DNA from: Clostridia bacterium
GTDB taxonomy: Bacteria; Bacillota; Clostridia; Christensenellales; Borkfalkiaceae
DNA: 8,739 nucleotides
Reading direction: 5' to 3'
Assembly: GCA_900769545.1 (NCBI GenBank)
Contig: CAAGGZ010000054.1
Coordinates: 1-8,739 of the forward strand
The position numbers and the translations under genes are program-made. Below, one piece after another: positions 1 through 6,700 of this stretch (positions are counted from its first letter, which is position 1; every line of letters begins with the position of its first letter). The notes beneath the pieces were generated by a model. The model worked only from the letters and a program-made list of their open reading frames with translations, did no database searches and was not told the DNA's origin.

Positions 1-337
1 TACAATCAGAGAATGCAGAATAACCAATGCTTGTTACACTGTCCCCCATCGTTACGGTTGCTAATGCACTACAATCAGAGAATGCATACTCACCAATATT
101 CGTTACACCGGCACCTATCGTTATGCTTTCCAATGCACTACAATTATAGAACGCATAAGTGCCGATACCCGTTACGCTATCGGGTATTATCAGGCTTGTC
201 AATGCACTGCAATTAGAGAACGCATAAGTGCCGATACTCGTTATACTGTCAGGTATCGTTATGCTTGTTATTGCTTGACAATTATAAAACGCATAAGCGC
301 CAATATTCGTAATAGATTCTCCAATCTCAACAGAAAT
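1..337 (-). repeat. 69-bp tandem coding repeats of the LRR region
   Basis: Nearly five direct repeats of 69 bp encode 23-residue leucine-rich units. The units begin at about 337, 268, 199, 130 and 61. They are very similar at the DNA level: the segment encoding A-F-x-N/D-C-S-A-L recurs almost unchanged. They are in frame with the gene, so the array is coding and not a CRISPR or intergenic satellite. Confidence 0.9.
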
Positions 338-649
338 AATTTGAGAACGATACGAAGAATACCAAGGTGCATATTGCCAACCATCATCAGAAGTGCTATA
401 TGAAAAATCCGTCATATTTCCTTCACCAGCGATCGCCAAATGATAACCACCCTCTACCGAAGTCAAGGTAGCGGTAATATCATCACTCTCCGCTGCGGAA
501 ATATCCCAAGTTTCCATAGTCGTTGCTGTGTCCGCATAAGCAGTTATTTGTCGGTCGTATGAAGCATTACATTCCCAAAAACACATCCCAACGAATAGAG
601 CGCACAATGTGCAAAATGATAATAATTTAATTCTTAATGATTTCTTCAC
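1..649 (-). CDS. BspA-like leucine-rich repeat surface protein, N-terminal part (runs off left edge)
   Basis: The first 216 codons are present and the reading frame is open to the window edge. A GTG start at 649-647 is preceded by GGAAGGGG about ten bases upstream; no in-frame ATG is equally placed. Residues 1-29 form a basic then hydrophobic export signal (KKSLRIK, then a stretch rich in L, F, C and V). Residues 45-104 match the usual lead-in of BspA-type proteins: TWDIS, then LAIAGEGNM, then APWYSSYRSQI. From residue 105 there are five 23-residue TpLRR/LRR_5 repeats of the form I-x2-I-G-x-Y-A-F-x-N/D-C-x-A-L-x-S-I-x-I-P-D-S-V. Such proteins are secreted or surface-attached and are associated with adhesion; the ligand here is unknown. 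It is the last visible gene of a minus-strand operon, 21 nt after the preceding stop codon. The C-terminus and any cell-wall anchor are outside the window. Confidence 0.88.
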   Translation of the reverse strand, partial: MKKSLRIKLLSFCTLCALFVGMCFWECNASYDRQITAYADTATTMETWDISAAESDDITATLTSVEGGYHLAIAGEGNMTDFSYSTSDDGWQYAPWYSSYRSQIISVEIGESITNIGAYAFYNCQAITSITIPDSITSIGTYAFSNCSALTSLIIPDSVTGIGTYAFYNCSALESITIGAGVTNIGEYAFSDCSALATVTMGDSVTSIGYSAFSDC

Positions 650-670
650 AAACTTAATTCCCCTTCCAGT

Positions 671-1333
671 TTATTTTTGATACATATTGTTAGCAATATT
701 GAATGTAACAGGTGAAAAATCCTTATCTACAAACACCGTAATATCTAATACAAATTCTATCGTTTCACTTTTGTTTTCTTCTTTAAAATTCATTACTAAA
801 ATATCAAATGGTTGGATAATATTCTCTATCTGATCGTGAAAGAAAAATATTTTTATTCTTCCATCCGATTGTTCTAAAAAATTTACTTCGCAAGGAGTAT
901 CTTTCACAACGCAAATATCTTCTAAAACCAAATCTTCTGTTCTATACAAAAGTGTGGCTTCAAAGCCACACACTTGTACATCCCCACAAAGCGATAAGGT
1001 AACAACAAATGCCTCGTCCTTCGTTGCATAATCGAAATACAGCTGATTTTTCACCGCACTATACTGTGCGATAACTGTAGTATCAGACTGAATATCATCT
1101 ATATTTTTATCCCATCCGGAAAATTCATATCCTTTACGATCTGGAGTTTCTGGCATAATCAGTTCCTGCCCTGAATCCGATTTCCATGTTTTCAACACGC
1201 TACCATCGTAATCCTTAAAAATAACTGTATATGGCTTATTTTCTTTAGATGAACTTGCGCACGCTGGAATATGAAACATTGTAAAAATTAATAATACTGC
1301 CACGATGCTTTTTGTTGTTAGTTTTTTTGACAT
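671..1333 (-). CDS. Lipoprotein with InlB-like repeat and cohesin-like domain
   Basis: A 220-residue protein. Residues 1-25 are a lipoprotein signal (KK charge, hydrophobic core, I-P-A-C with Cys25 as the lipidation site), followed by a short SSSKEN linker, so it should be anchored on the outer face of the membrane. Residues 35-92 form one Listeria-Bacteroides (InlB B-type) repeat: Y-T-V-I-F-x-D-x-D-G, then P-x-R-K-G-Y-E-F-S-G-W, ending in V-I-A-Q-Y. Residues 97-220 resemble a cohesin-type beta-sandwich (TLSL-x-G-x-V-x-V-C-G-F-E-A, then SDG-x-I-K-I-F-F, then F-D-I-L). This is clearly paralogous to the C-terminus of the gene just upstream. The start lies 2 nt after that gene's stop, with a GAGGGATAAGG ribosome site inside its end, so translation is probably coupled. 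No dockerin partner is seen in the window. The exact ligand is unknown. Confidence 0.85.
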   Translation of the reverse strand: MSKKLTTKSIVAVLLIFTMFHIPACASSSKENKPYTVIFKDYDGSVLKTWKSDSGQELIMPETPDRKGYEFSGWDKNIDDIQSDTTVIAQYSAVKNQLYFDYATKDEAFVVTLSLCGDVQVCGFEATLLYRTEDLVLEDICVVKDTPCEVNFLEQSDGRIKIFFFHDQIENIIQPFDILVMNFKEENKSETIEFVLDITVFVDKDFSPVTFNIANNMYQK

Positions 1334-1335
1334 CC

Positions 1336-2535
1336 TTATCCCTCAAAAGTCGTATTTCCTATAGTGTATTCCATTGGTTCAAAAGCGCTATCAACAAACA
1401 CACTTACATCTATCGTAAAATTAAGCTCCACAGTCGCTTCCGTATTGTTAAATGTGATTGTTACAATATCAAAAGCACTTGTAAGATCCTCCAACTGTGA
1501 CTGATAGAAAAATATCTTTATACTTCCATCTGATTGAACGGTACATTCTACGGTATCTATGCCTTCTACTTTACATGCTGAAACAGAGGCATATTGTGCG
1601 CCTTTCGCCTCATAGCTAATAACTGCTTCAAAGCCACAAACATTAACATTACCGCCAAGAGAGAGCGTTGCTACCGTTGTCCCTTGCGTTTTTTCATAAT
1701 TAACAGACAAGAGATTATTAAAGATGGGCTCATCATCTGGTATTTCATCATCATACACTGCCATTAGCTGAACATTTTTAGAAGGTGTATGTGTATATAC
1801 CTTGTCCGTACTAAGTATATTTCCATTTTCATCCGTCCAATATGAAAATTCCGTGCCCTCTTTATCTTTCGCAGTCACAACAACTTGTTGATTGCTCGTA
1901 AACAACCCATAATTAAATCCATCCGCAAGCGTTCCATTTTCGATTTCGATATAATAATGTTCATCGCTGGCTAAACGATCTTCCGCATAATCAAAATACT
2001 TCTGTGCATTACCGCCATAAATCAACATACTCTGAAGCAACTCTTTCAATTCCGTGTTGGTCGTTGGTTCTGCATTCGTTTTTCCAAGTTTGTTGTATGC
2101 GTATTCTAATATACTATACTTTTTGGGCGCACTATAATAATATTCTCCATTGCGTTCAACATACGCCACTGTATAGAGAACATCTGTCATTTGTTTCGCT
2201 GCCAGTCTATCGTAAGTGAATGTCGGCATACTCGTTCCGTTTACATCTTCATAGGTTGCAGAAAGCTTTGCATTATGCGTTCCATATGTATATTCTTGCG
2301 GAGCTTCCGTCCACACCAAAAGTCCTAATTCGTCCGTTTCTGATACATTGGTAACTTTAACCGCATATTTTATGTAAACTGTCTCTGTGAATGTCAGATT
2401 TTTCGCATAAATACTTATAGTGGGTGTTAATTCTTCAGCTTGAACTTTTTGGCTAAATCCTATTGTAGCTAAACAACTAAAATTCACTAAAAACATTACT
2501 ACTGCAATTAATATAATTTTCATTCTTTTTAACAT
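1336..2535 (-). CDS. Secreted multidomain protein with divergent InlB repeat and C-terminal cohesin-like domain
   Basis: A 399-residue protein with a signal peptide at 1-33 (KRMK, long hydrophobic core, probable cleavage after V-Q-A). Residues 38-185 are a beta-rich module seen in other clostridial surface proteins, ending in Y-T-V-A-Y-V then Y-S-I-L-E-Y-A-Y-N-K-L. I have no firm family name for it. Residues 196-262 look like a divergent InlB B-repeat (V-V-V-T-A-K, then W-T-D-E-N-G-N-I-L-S-T-D, then L-M-A-V-Y). After an acidic linker (DDEIPDDEP), residues 274-399 form a cohesin-like domain. This shares TLSLGG-V-V-CGFEA, QSDG-IKIFF and the V-x-V-F-V-D-x-x-F-x-P ending with the downstream lipoprotein. 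AAAGGAG sits 7 nt before the ATG. There is no LPXTG, SLH or dockerin, so it is probably secreted, or held by a partner. Confidence 0.85.
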   Translation of the reverse strand: MLKRMKIILIAVVMFLVNFSCLATIGFSQKVQAEELTPTISIYAKNLTFTETVYIKYAVKVTNVSETDELGLLVWTEAPQEYTYGTHNAKLSATYEDVNGTSMPTFTYDRLAAKQMTDVLYTVAYVERNGEYYYSAPKKYSILEYAYNKLGKTNAEPTTNTELKELLQSMLIYGGNAQKYFDYAEDRLASDEHYYIEIENGTLADGFNYGLFTSNQQVVVTAKDKEGTEFSYWTDENGNILSTDKVYTHTPSKNVQLMAVYDDEIPDDEPIFNNLLSVNYEKTQGTTVATLSLGGNVNVCGFEAVISYEAKGAQYASVSACKVEGIDTVECTVQSDGSIKIFFYQSQLEDLTSAFDIVTITFNNTEATVELNFTIDVSVFVDSAFEPMEYTIGNTTFEG

Positions 2536-2554
2536 TTTCTTTCTCCTTTACGTT

Positions 2555-2707
2555 TTAATTAGCAAAATAGTTTGAACCATTTAAAAAATACTGTTCATAA
2601 AAGTATGGATCTATGTCCCATTCACCATCATTGGATGTTGTAATAATATCTTCATCCTCCAATTTAACCCAATAAAGCTCTGGTTTTTGATACTTAATTT
2701 TATCCAT
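2555..2707 (-). CDS. Small acidic peptide (50 aa) heading the cohesin operon
   Basis: An unannotated 50-codon gene: ATG at 2707-2705, TAA at 2557-2555, with AGAAGGAG about 11 nt upstream of the start. The peptide starts MDKIKYQKPEL and contains E17-D-E-D-I-I-T-T-S25, followed by an acidic and aromatic tail (E-W-D-I-D-P-Y-F-Y). It has no signal peptide and no membrane segment. It lies 19 nt upstream of the secreted cohesin-like protein and behind a leader with an attenuator-like terminator. Y6, P9, E10, L11, E17, D20, I21, T24 and S25 align without gaps to a second peptide gene at 8006-8125, which heads the other secreted-protein operon. This pairing is the main reason to believe it is a real gene. 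Function unknown; possibilities are a regulatory leader cistron, a modified-peptide precursor, or an export partner. Confidence 0.8.
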   Translation of the reverse strand: MDKIKYQKPELYWVKLEDEDIITTSNDGEWDIDPYFYEQYFLNGSNYFAN

Positions 2708-2731
2708 TATTCCTTTCTCCTTCTATTTATC

Positions 2732-2770
2732 AAAAAAAAGTGTCGCTTAACCTTACGATAAGCGACACTT
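2732..2770 (-). terminator. Intrinsic terminator in the 5' leader (attenuator candidate)
   Basis: Read on the minus strand, a perfect 12-bp stem (arms 2759-2770 and 2738-2749) with a 9-nt loop is followed by a run of eight U. It lies between a consensus promoter (2906-2934) and the peptide start at 2707, ending about 24 nt before that ATG. A terminator in this position either ends a short leader RNA or controls read-through into the operon. Confidence 0.85.
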
Positions 2771-2901
2771 GTAAAGTGCCTTTATCGCTTAGTTGCGACA
2801 CCAATCCAAACAATACTTTCATACGTATTTTATGTAACGCGAATAAGGTACACTCTACCTATAGTATGTGTACGAATGAAAATATTAAATTGGAGTCGCA
2901 A
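2738..2901 (-). promoter_or_regulatory. Structured leader with mutually exclusive antiterminator; class not recognised
   Basis: Three elements are seen on the minus strand. (1) A long-range stem pairs 2889-2901 (TTGCGACTCCAAT) with 2793-2805 (ATTGGTGTCGCAA), 12 of 13 positions complementary. It encloses smaller stems 2876-2881/2817-2822 and 2868-2873/2848-2853. (2) An antiterminator: TAAGCGA (2785-2791) plus CACTT (2774-2778) pair with AAGTG plus TCGCTTA (2759-2770), with a 3-nt loop and a 6-nt bulge. (3) The 3' strand of that antiterminator is exactly the 5' arm of the terminator, so only one can form. This is the arrangement of an attenuator or riboswitch-type leader. I see no T-box, SAM, c-di-GMP, guanidine, fluoride or tetrahydrofolate consensus. 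The alternative is an independent RNA of about 160 nt ending at the terminator. Confidence 0.6.
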
Positions 2902-2905
2902 GTAT

Positions 2906-2934
2906 ATTCTACCATATTCTTCCTTCTTCGTCAA
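2906..2934 (-). promoter_or_regulatory. Sigma-A-type promoter of the cohesin/BspA operon
   Basis: Minus strand: -35 TTGACG (2929-2934), 17-nt spacer, -10 TAGAAT (2906-2911). The transcript is expected to start near 2899-2901, at the first strand of the long-range leader stem. The spacing and both hexamers are near consensus. Confidence 0.85.
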
Positions 2935-3054
2935 GAATTTTTAATATTTTTTCACAATTTTATAAGACGCTAACAGCGAGTCCTCTCTGAAAAATCACTC
3001 ACAAACATCAATAAATATTCAAACGCAAGCAAACACAACTACCCTCACGTACCA

Positions 3055-3294
3055 GTTTATTTAATTAAAAGATTTTTCCGAAGATATCGATTTAATTTTA
3101 GATTGGAGGGTTATTGGTTATACAAAAGATGAGCCCTGGGAGGCGCGTTCAGTTAACAAGCAAAACATTTTCAACAAAGAAGCTAAGTTAAAAACAGAGA
3201 ACTTTTTGAAGGAAGTATTCTTACCTGAGCCAGATTTGATAGCATTTTGGATGTAATAGCAAAGCTGGAAAAGGAAATCAATAAAATTTATTAA
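3055..3294 (+). pseudogene. Remnant of AbiEii/AbiGii-type nucleotidyltransferase toxin
   Basis: Three reading-frame pieces fit one protein. Frame 1 (3055-3075) gives V-Y-L-I-K-R-F. One extra T in a T-run (3073-3077) shifts it to frame 2 (3077-about 3237), which gives S-E-D-I-D-L-I-L-D-W-R, then Y-T-K-D-E-P-W-E-A-R-S and N-F-L-K-E-V-F-L-P. One missing T near 3235-3237 returns it to frame 1, which gives D-S-I-L-D-V-I-A-K-L-E-K-E-I-N-K-I-Y and a TAA at 3292-3294. K-R-F-S-E-D-I-D-L is the nucleotidyltransferase motif (acidic metal-binding pair) of the AbiEii family of type IV toxins. The N-terminal third is absent, and most of the segment between F-L-P and the C-terminal helix appears deleted, so this is a dead relic. 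No AbiEi antitoxin is seen. The family call rests on recalled motifs. Confidence 0.65.
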
Positions 3295-3317
3295 ACATAA
3301 ATGTTGAAAAACATAAT

Positions 3318-3349
3318 GAAACAGAGGAGCAAAAATGCTCCTCTGTTTC
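3318..3349 (+). terminator. Hairpin terminator after the toxin remnant
   Basis: A perfect 14-bp stem (GAAACAGAGGAGCA, AAAA loop, TGCTCCTCTGTTTC) starts 24 nt after the remnant's stop codon. The T-rich 3' arm ends in GTTTC, but no long U-run follows, so it may be a weak or bidirectional terminator. Confidence 0.65.
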
Positions 3350-3471
3350 GTATAGTGAAATTTTGATGTTTTGGGGATTGAATGGGAAACTTTCTTCATG
3401 AATAAGCCAAACGGGCGCTTTTTGTATAAAAAAGCACTAAAACTAGGCTGTTTTTGAACTTTTGCGAAGTC

Positions 3472-3516
3472 CTCTGACTCCGTCATTCGGGTGTTCGAAT
3501 CACTTCGCCCCAGCCA
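3472..3516 (+). pseudogene. 3' fragment of a tRNA-Gln (CTG anticodon) gene
   Basis: The fragment reads, in order: anticodon loop CTCTGAC (anticodon CTG at 3474-3476), 3' strand of the anticodon stem TCCGT, variable CATTC, T-stem GGGTG, T-loop TTCGAAT, T-stem CACTT, acceptor 3' strand CGCCCCA, discriminator G and encoded CCA (3514-3516). This agrees with bacterial tRNA-Gln in the anticodon loop and the GCCA end. The 5' half is missing: upstream of 3472 there is no TGGGGCG acceptor strand, no D-arm and no ACGGA anticodon-stem partner. It is therefore a fragment, of the kind left at integration junctions. Confidence 0.75.
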
Positions 3517-3528
3517 AGAAAAACAAGA
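3499..3528 (+). repeat. 30-bp direct repeat, copy 1 (tRNA-Gln end plus A-rich tail)
   Basis: It starts ATCACTTCGCCCCAGCCAA, followed by an A-rich tail ending in ACAAGA. It matches 3704-3733 with a single mismatch (G against A at 3518). The unit is the last 18 nt of the tRNA plus the start of the downstream terminator region. Confidence 0.85.
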
Positions 3529-3553
3529 TACCAAACGGTATCTTGTTTTTCTT
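3516..3553. terminator. 17-bp perfect hairpin terminator behind the tRNA fragment
   Basis: Arms 3516-3532 and 3537-3553 are perfectly complementary with a 4-nt AAAC loop. The 3' side is T-rich (TTGTTTTTCTTTTCTT). It is the expected terminator of the original tRNA-Gln gene and could work on both strands because the 5' arm is A-rich. Confidence 0.8.
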
Positions 3554-3587
3554 TTCTTGCAGTTTTTGCGAAGTGATTCGAGGGTGG

Positions 3588-3620
3588 GAGGCGTTTTACG
3601 AGAGTAAAACGGTTTGCCTC
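3588..3620. repeat. GNRA-capped hairpin (possible dispersed intergenic element)
   Basis: GAGGC then GTTTTAC, a GAGA tetraloop, GTAAAAC, a 5-nt bulge (GGTTT) and GCCTC form a 12-bp bulged stem. An A-run follows on the plus strand, so it is not a terminator for that strand. With the adjacent inverted tRNA-like sequence it may be part of a dispersed repeat; copy number cannot be judged from one window. Confidence 0.5.
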
Positions 3621-3658
3621 AAAAAAACAGCACCTTTCTCCTAATTAAATGGCAAACT

Positions 3659-3677
3659 GGATAATTGATAATTATCC
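3659..3677. repeat. 8-bp inverted repeat, operator-like
   Basis: GGATAATT, GAT, AATTATCC: perfect arms of 8 bp with a 3-bp centre. The shape fits a dimeric repressor site or a relic, but no promoter is visible beside it, so its role is unassigned. Confidence 0.4.
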
Positions 3678-3703
3678 ACCGGGGCGCGCCGCTAAAGGAG
3701 CGC

Positions 3704-3733
3704 ATCACTTCGCCCCAGCCAAAAAAAACAAGA
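3704..3733 (+). repeat. 30-bp direct repeat, copy 2 (second tRNA-Gln 3' end)
   Basis: The same sequence as 3499-3528 with one mismatch, 205 bp downstream and in the same orientation. It carries only the end of the T-loop, the T-stem 3' strand, the acceptor 3' strand and the encoded CCA. Two tRNA ends in direct orientation resemble attachment-site copies left by excision or repeated integration. A tandem duplication is the alternative. Confidence 0.7.
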
Positions 3734-3759
3734 ATCTGGCGTTAATAAACACCAGATTC
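3721..3759 (-). terminator. Terminator of the DUF4838 operon
   Basis: On the minus strand an 8-bp stem (3752-3759 with 3732-3739) with a 12-nt loop is followed by TTG and eight T (3731-3721). It begins 31 nt after the TAA at 3793-3791. The U-tract is the A-rich tail of the second tRNA-end repeat read from the other strand, so the relic supplies part of the terminator. Confidence 0.75.
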
Positions 3760-3790
3760 AAAAGATATTACGCATTAAAGATATTCTTCA

Positions 3791-6700
3791 TTAAGAACCG
3801 AATTTATCCGTAATCGTTTGCGTTTCCGACCACTGCGAAATGCCTGCGTTACTACAAGCCGTTTTAAACTCGGATTTATAGCCCCATTGCGATGCAAGCA
3901 CAGGTTTCGAGTTTTCGTACAACGTTGCCAACAAGCTTGCTTTTACGGCATACAGACGTTTTTCAATCGTCGCGTCGTTATTTGCGTTGATAGCCGCGTT
4001 GATTGCAGAAATTTGGTCTTGAATGACAGCGATGTCAATCTTGCTCGCAGACGAAGTATTCGCCGCTAACTTCCCATATTCGTTAAACGCCGTTTGCAAT
4101 GCAGTAACGATACCCTGCACCGTCGTTGCGTAATCCCCGTAGTACGCTGTGATATATTCCGCAACGATTTCATTTACGTACGCGTCCGCGCCTGCTCTAT
4201 ATTTCATTTCGTTGAAATTGTAAAGCAATTCGCTGTAAACATACGCACGGATTTTATCATCCCACATACCGTCTGCGTTATATGCGCCGTTTACCATAAT
4301 ATAGCTTACGCCAAGCTGTTTCATCTTATAAACGTTATCTGCAATAACACCCTTAAGCGTAGGCTGATACTCTACATAATTGGTGAAGTTTGCGTCGTAC
4401 ATCCAAACCATCAAATCCGCGCAGTAATTATGCCAACCTTCCAAAGCCTTCTTCGATTCGCTGTTGGCGCTGTTGAACAAATCCTTCATATAGTTGCTTG
4501 CGCTGGGACAAATCATAACCGCAACCTTATCGCAAGCCTTAATCACCGTATTGGAAACGGTAGGATATGCAAACGAATAGTTATAAGCGTAGGTATAGAG
4601 CTTATAATCGGGATATTGCGCCGCAAAAGCCGCATCGCCGTCCATAAGCGCAATAAGGTCGTTCATAAACTTCAACGTTACGCCACTTTGACCGCCGTAA
4701 GTCGTTCTTGCGCTCGCACAGTTCGAACAAGTACAGTAACCGCTGTTATCCGTGGAGTCTTCCTGCGTCAAAGTGTAATAACGAATACCGCTTGCATAGT
4801 TCGCCTTAATCAATTCCTTCATAGCGTTCGCCATCAAGGATTTCGTAGTTGCGTTGGTCAAGCAAGGCTGATAATGGGTTACATAACCCGCCGTAAGGCT
4901 ACCTGTTTTATAACTATATGCGTAATCAGCAATATTTTTTGTTCCGCCGTCGAGTTCAATGCCCTTTTCCAAGGTTGCCTGCATAGTATGCGCCGCATTG
5001 TCACCCCAGTAACCGAAGTTATTCGCGCCGCCGTAGCTGCCTACGCCCCATACGTAATAGTTGTTATTCTTTCTCGAAATAGCCGTAATCGCGTCGGTAT
5101 ACCCCTGCGTTACGTCATATTCCAAATAAGAACGTGTTTCGATATAAGGCGTAAAGTTTACGTCTTGCACGTCTACAATTTCAAGACTTGCTACAGAACC
5201 TGCCGTATAACATTCACCGTCGATGAATACGTAACCGAGATATGCTTCCGCAAAATCCATTACCCCGTAAACCGTACCTCTATCTACGATACCGTCGATA
5301 AAGAGATTGCTACCCATCGTCTTGATGATATACCCATCGTAATCTACGTTTTGCTCCGCATAATCCTCAAGATTTGCAAGAGACAAAAGACTCGTTTGAC
5401 CAACGGAAATATATTTCGAGAAGTTGGAAAAATCACTTACAGCACTGTCGCTGACAACGGGAACGGTAATGCCCATCGATTCCTGCAAATAACCTTGTAA
5501 TAAGTTAGCAGCCGTCGTTTCCGATGCCGTTGCGGAGCTGGGTTTTACAATTTTATAGCTTGCGCTTACAGCCGAATCGAAAGGAATGTACGTTTCCAAA
5601 ACTTTACGTTCTTCCGCCGTGTAAGGGCTATACGTATCGCCAATCGCATGGTAAGGATATTTGCTTCCGTCTTTTTCTTCTACGTTAAATTCAATGCCAT
5701 AAAGGTACATTGCGCCGACTTGATTGCTATTTACGTCCAAGGAATTTACACGAACACGAAGATCATTCCCTGCAAAATTATAGCTTGCATTCGTCAAATC
5801 AATAACATACGAATATTTACCGTTGCCAATAGAAGTCCATCCGCTGATATATCCTGCCTTATAGTTCCAATCATCGGCATTAGATGAATTTTTGGGAATA
5901 ATCCAAGCCTGACAGTTTACAGGCGCGCCTGCGTGAGATGTACCGTCAAACGAACCTCCTGCCGTCAAAGTAAGCGTCGTTGCGCCCTGCGAAAGATAGA
6001 AATCAATAATAGCTGCATTCAAATAGAAGTTGTAATAGCTAGTCGTAGCGCTAATCTTCCAACCCTTGTCTTCCGTATAAGAAATCGTTGTGTTGGGTTC
6101 ATCGCTTGCCGCTCTCAACCACGTATTCTTTGCAGGACTAGCCGTATAAAGATCATTATATGCCTGTTGCGCTACGTATGCAACGCTTCTGGAATTGTTT
6201 TCCTCGCTATACGTCGTATAAACGTAAGTCGTTTCTCCGTCTAACGTATAAGCAAGATAGCCTACCGACGAGAAGTTTCTATTGTAGTTATATTCCTTTA
6301 CAGGCGCAAGCGAGCCTCTATATTCATAATAACCGTCTGTTGCAACCGTTTCTTCGTTTTTCCAACCGTTATTTACAATATTTTTATAAGCGATACCGTT
6401 TGCATTCAACGCTTCTATCGTGAAATCACACGTCAAATAATCGGTGGGAAGAATCAACGTACCAACCGTTACGTTTGCTTCGCCGCATTCTGCAACCGCT
6501 TCATCATAAGCCGCTTTGTCAATTCTCGTTGTAAAGCCAAGCCCCGTAGGAGTGTTCATACGGACGCTTGCGCCGTCCACCATGGAGATGTTTGCTTCCT
6601 CGAAGAAATACGTTACGTCTATATCCGCCGCATTTGTAGAAACCTGGAATTCACCGTTTTTGCCTTGATATACATAGAAACGAATTTCTTCTTCCAACGT

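Larger units (their letters stand above)
3495..3581. repeat. 14-bp inverted repeat bracketing the terminator
   Basis: TCGAATCACTTCGC at 3495-3508, in the tRNA T-arm and acceptor, recurs exactly inverted as GCGAAGTGATTCGA at 3568-3581. The pair encloses the 17-bp hairpin at 3516-3553, giving nested dyad symmetry. Confidence 0.8.
3295..3790. other. Gene-free scar region between the two operons
   Basis: About 500 bp without a supportable protein gene. It holds four hairpins, two copies of a tRNA-Gln 3' end, an inverted copy of part of that sequence, and the terminator of the gene ending at 3791; these are listed separately. Bases 3350-3460 hold only a minor 7-bp hairpin near 3418 and nothing else I can name. 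The open frames here are chance products of the tRNA fragment and hairpins. Confidence 0.7.

Noticed and set aside
1..337. CRISPR or satellite array
   Set aside because: The 69-bp period is in frame and encodes 23-residue leucine-rich repeats, with no spacers.
560..649. Lipobox in the BspA-like protein (Cys23 or Cys27)
   Set aside because: The residues before these cysteines (V-G-M and F-W-E) do not fit a lipobox, unlike I-P-A-C in the neighbouring lipoprotein.
2738..2901. 6S RNA or a known riboswitch
   Set aside because: The closing stem spans only about 100 nt with no long duplex and central bubble, and no known ligand-binding core motif was recognised. It is kept as an unassigned leader.
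3472..3516. Intact tRNA gene
   Set aside because: The D-arm, 5' acceptor strand and 5' anticodon-stem strand are missing, so it cannot fold as a tRNA.
3118..3534. A 138-codon minus-strand frame (contains W-L-G-R-S-D-S-N-T-R)
   Set aside because: This segment is the antisense of the tRNA-Gln fragment and the rest is antisense to the toxin relic; such frames arise by chance next to tRNA genes.
3462..3644. A 60-codon plus-strand frame across the tRNA fragment and hairpins
   Set aside because: It reads through the tRNA end, the terminator and the GNRA hairpin; no ribosome site.
3791..3990. A dockerin at the C-terminus of the DUF4838 protein that could bind the cohesin-like proteins
   Set aside because: The last 60 residues show no paired calcium-binding D-x-D/N-x-D-G segments; the tail is helical.
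4094..5500. A 468-codon open frame on the plus strand inside the DUF4838 gene
   Set aside because: It is fully antisense to a well-supported gene with signal peptide, domains and ribosome site. Its product is rich in Cys, Arg and Ile with no recognisable domain, and it has no promoter or ribosome site.
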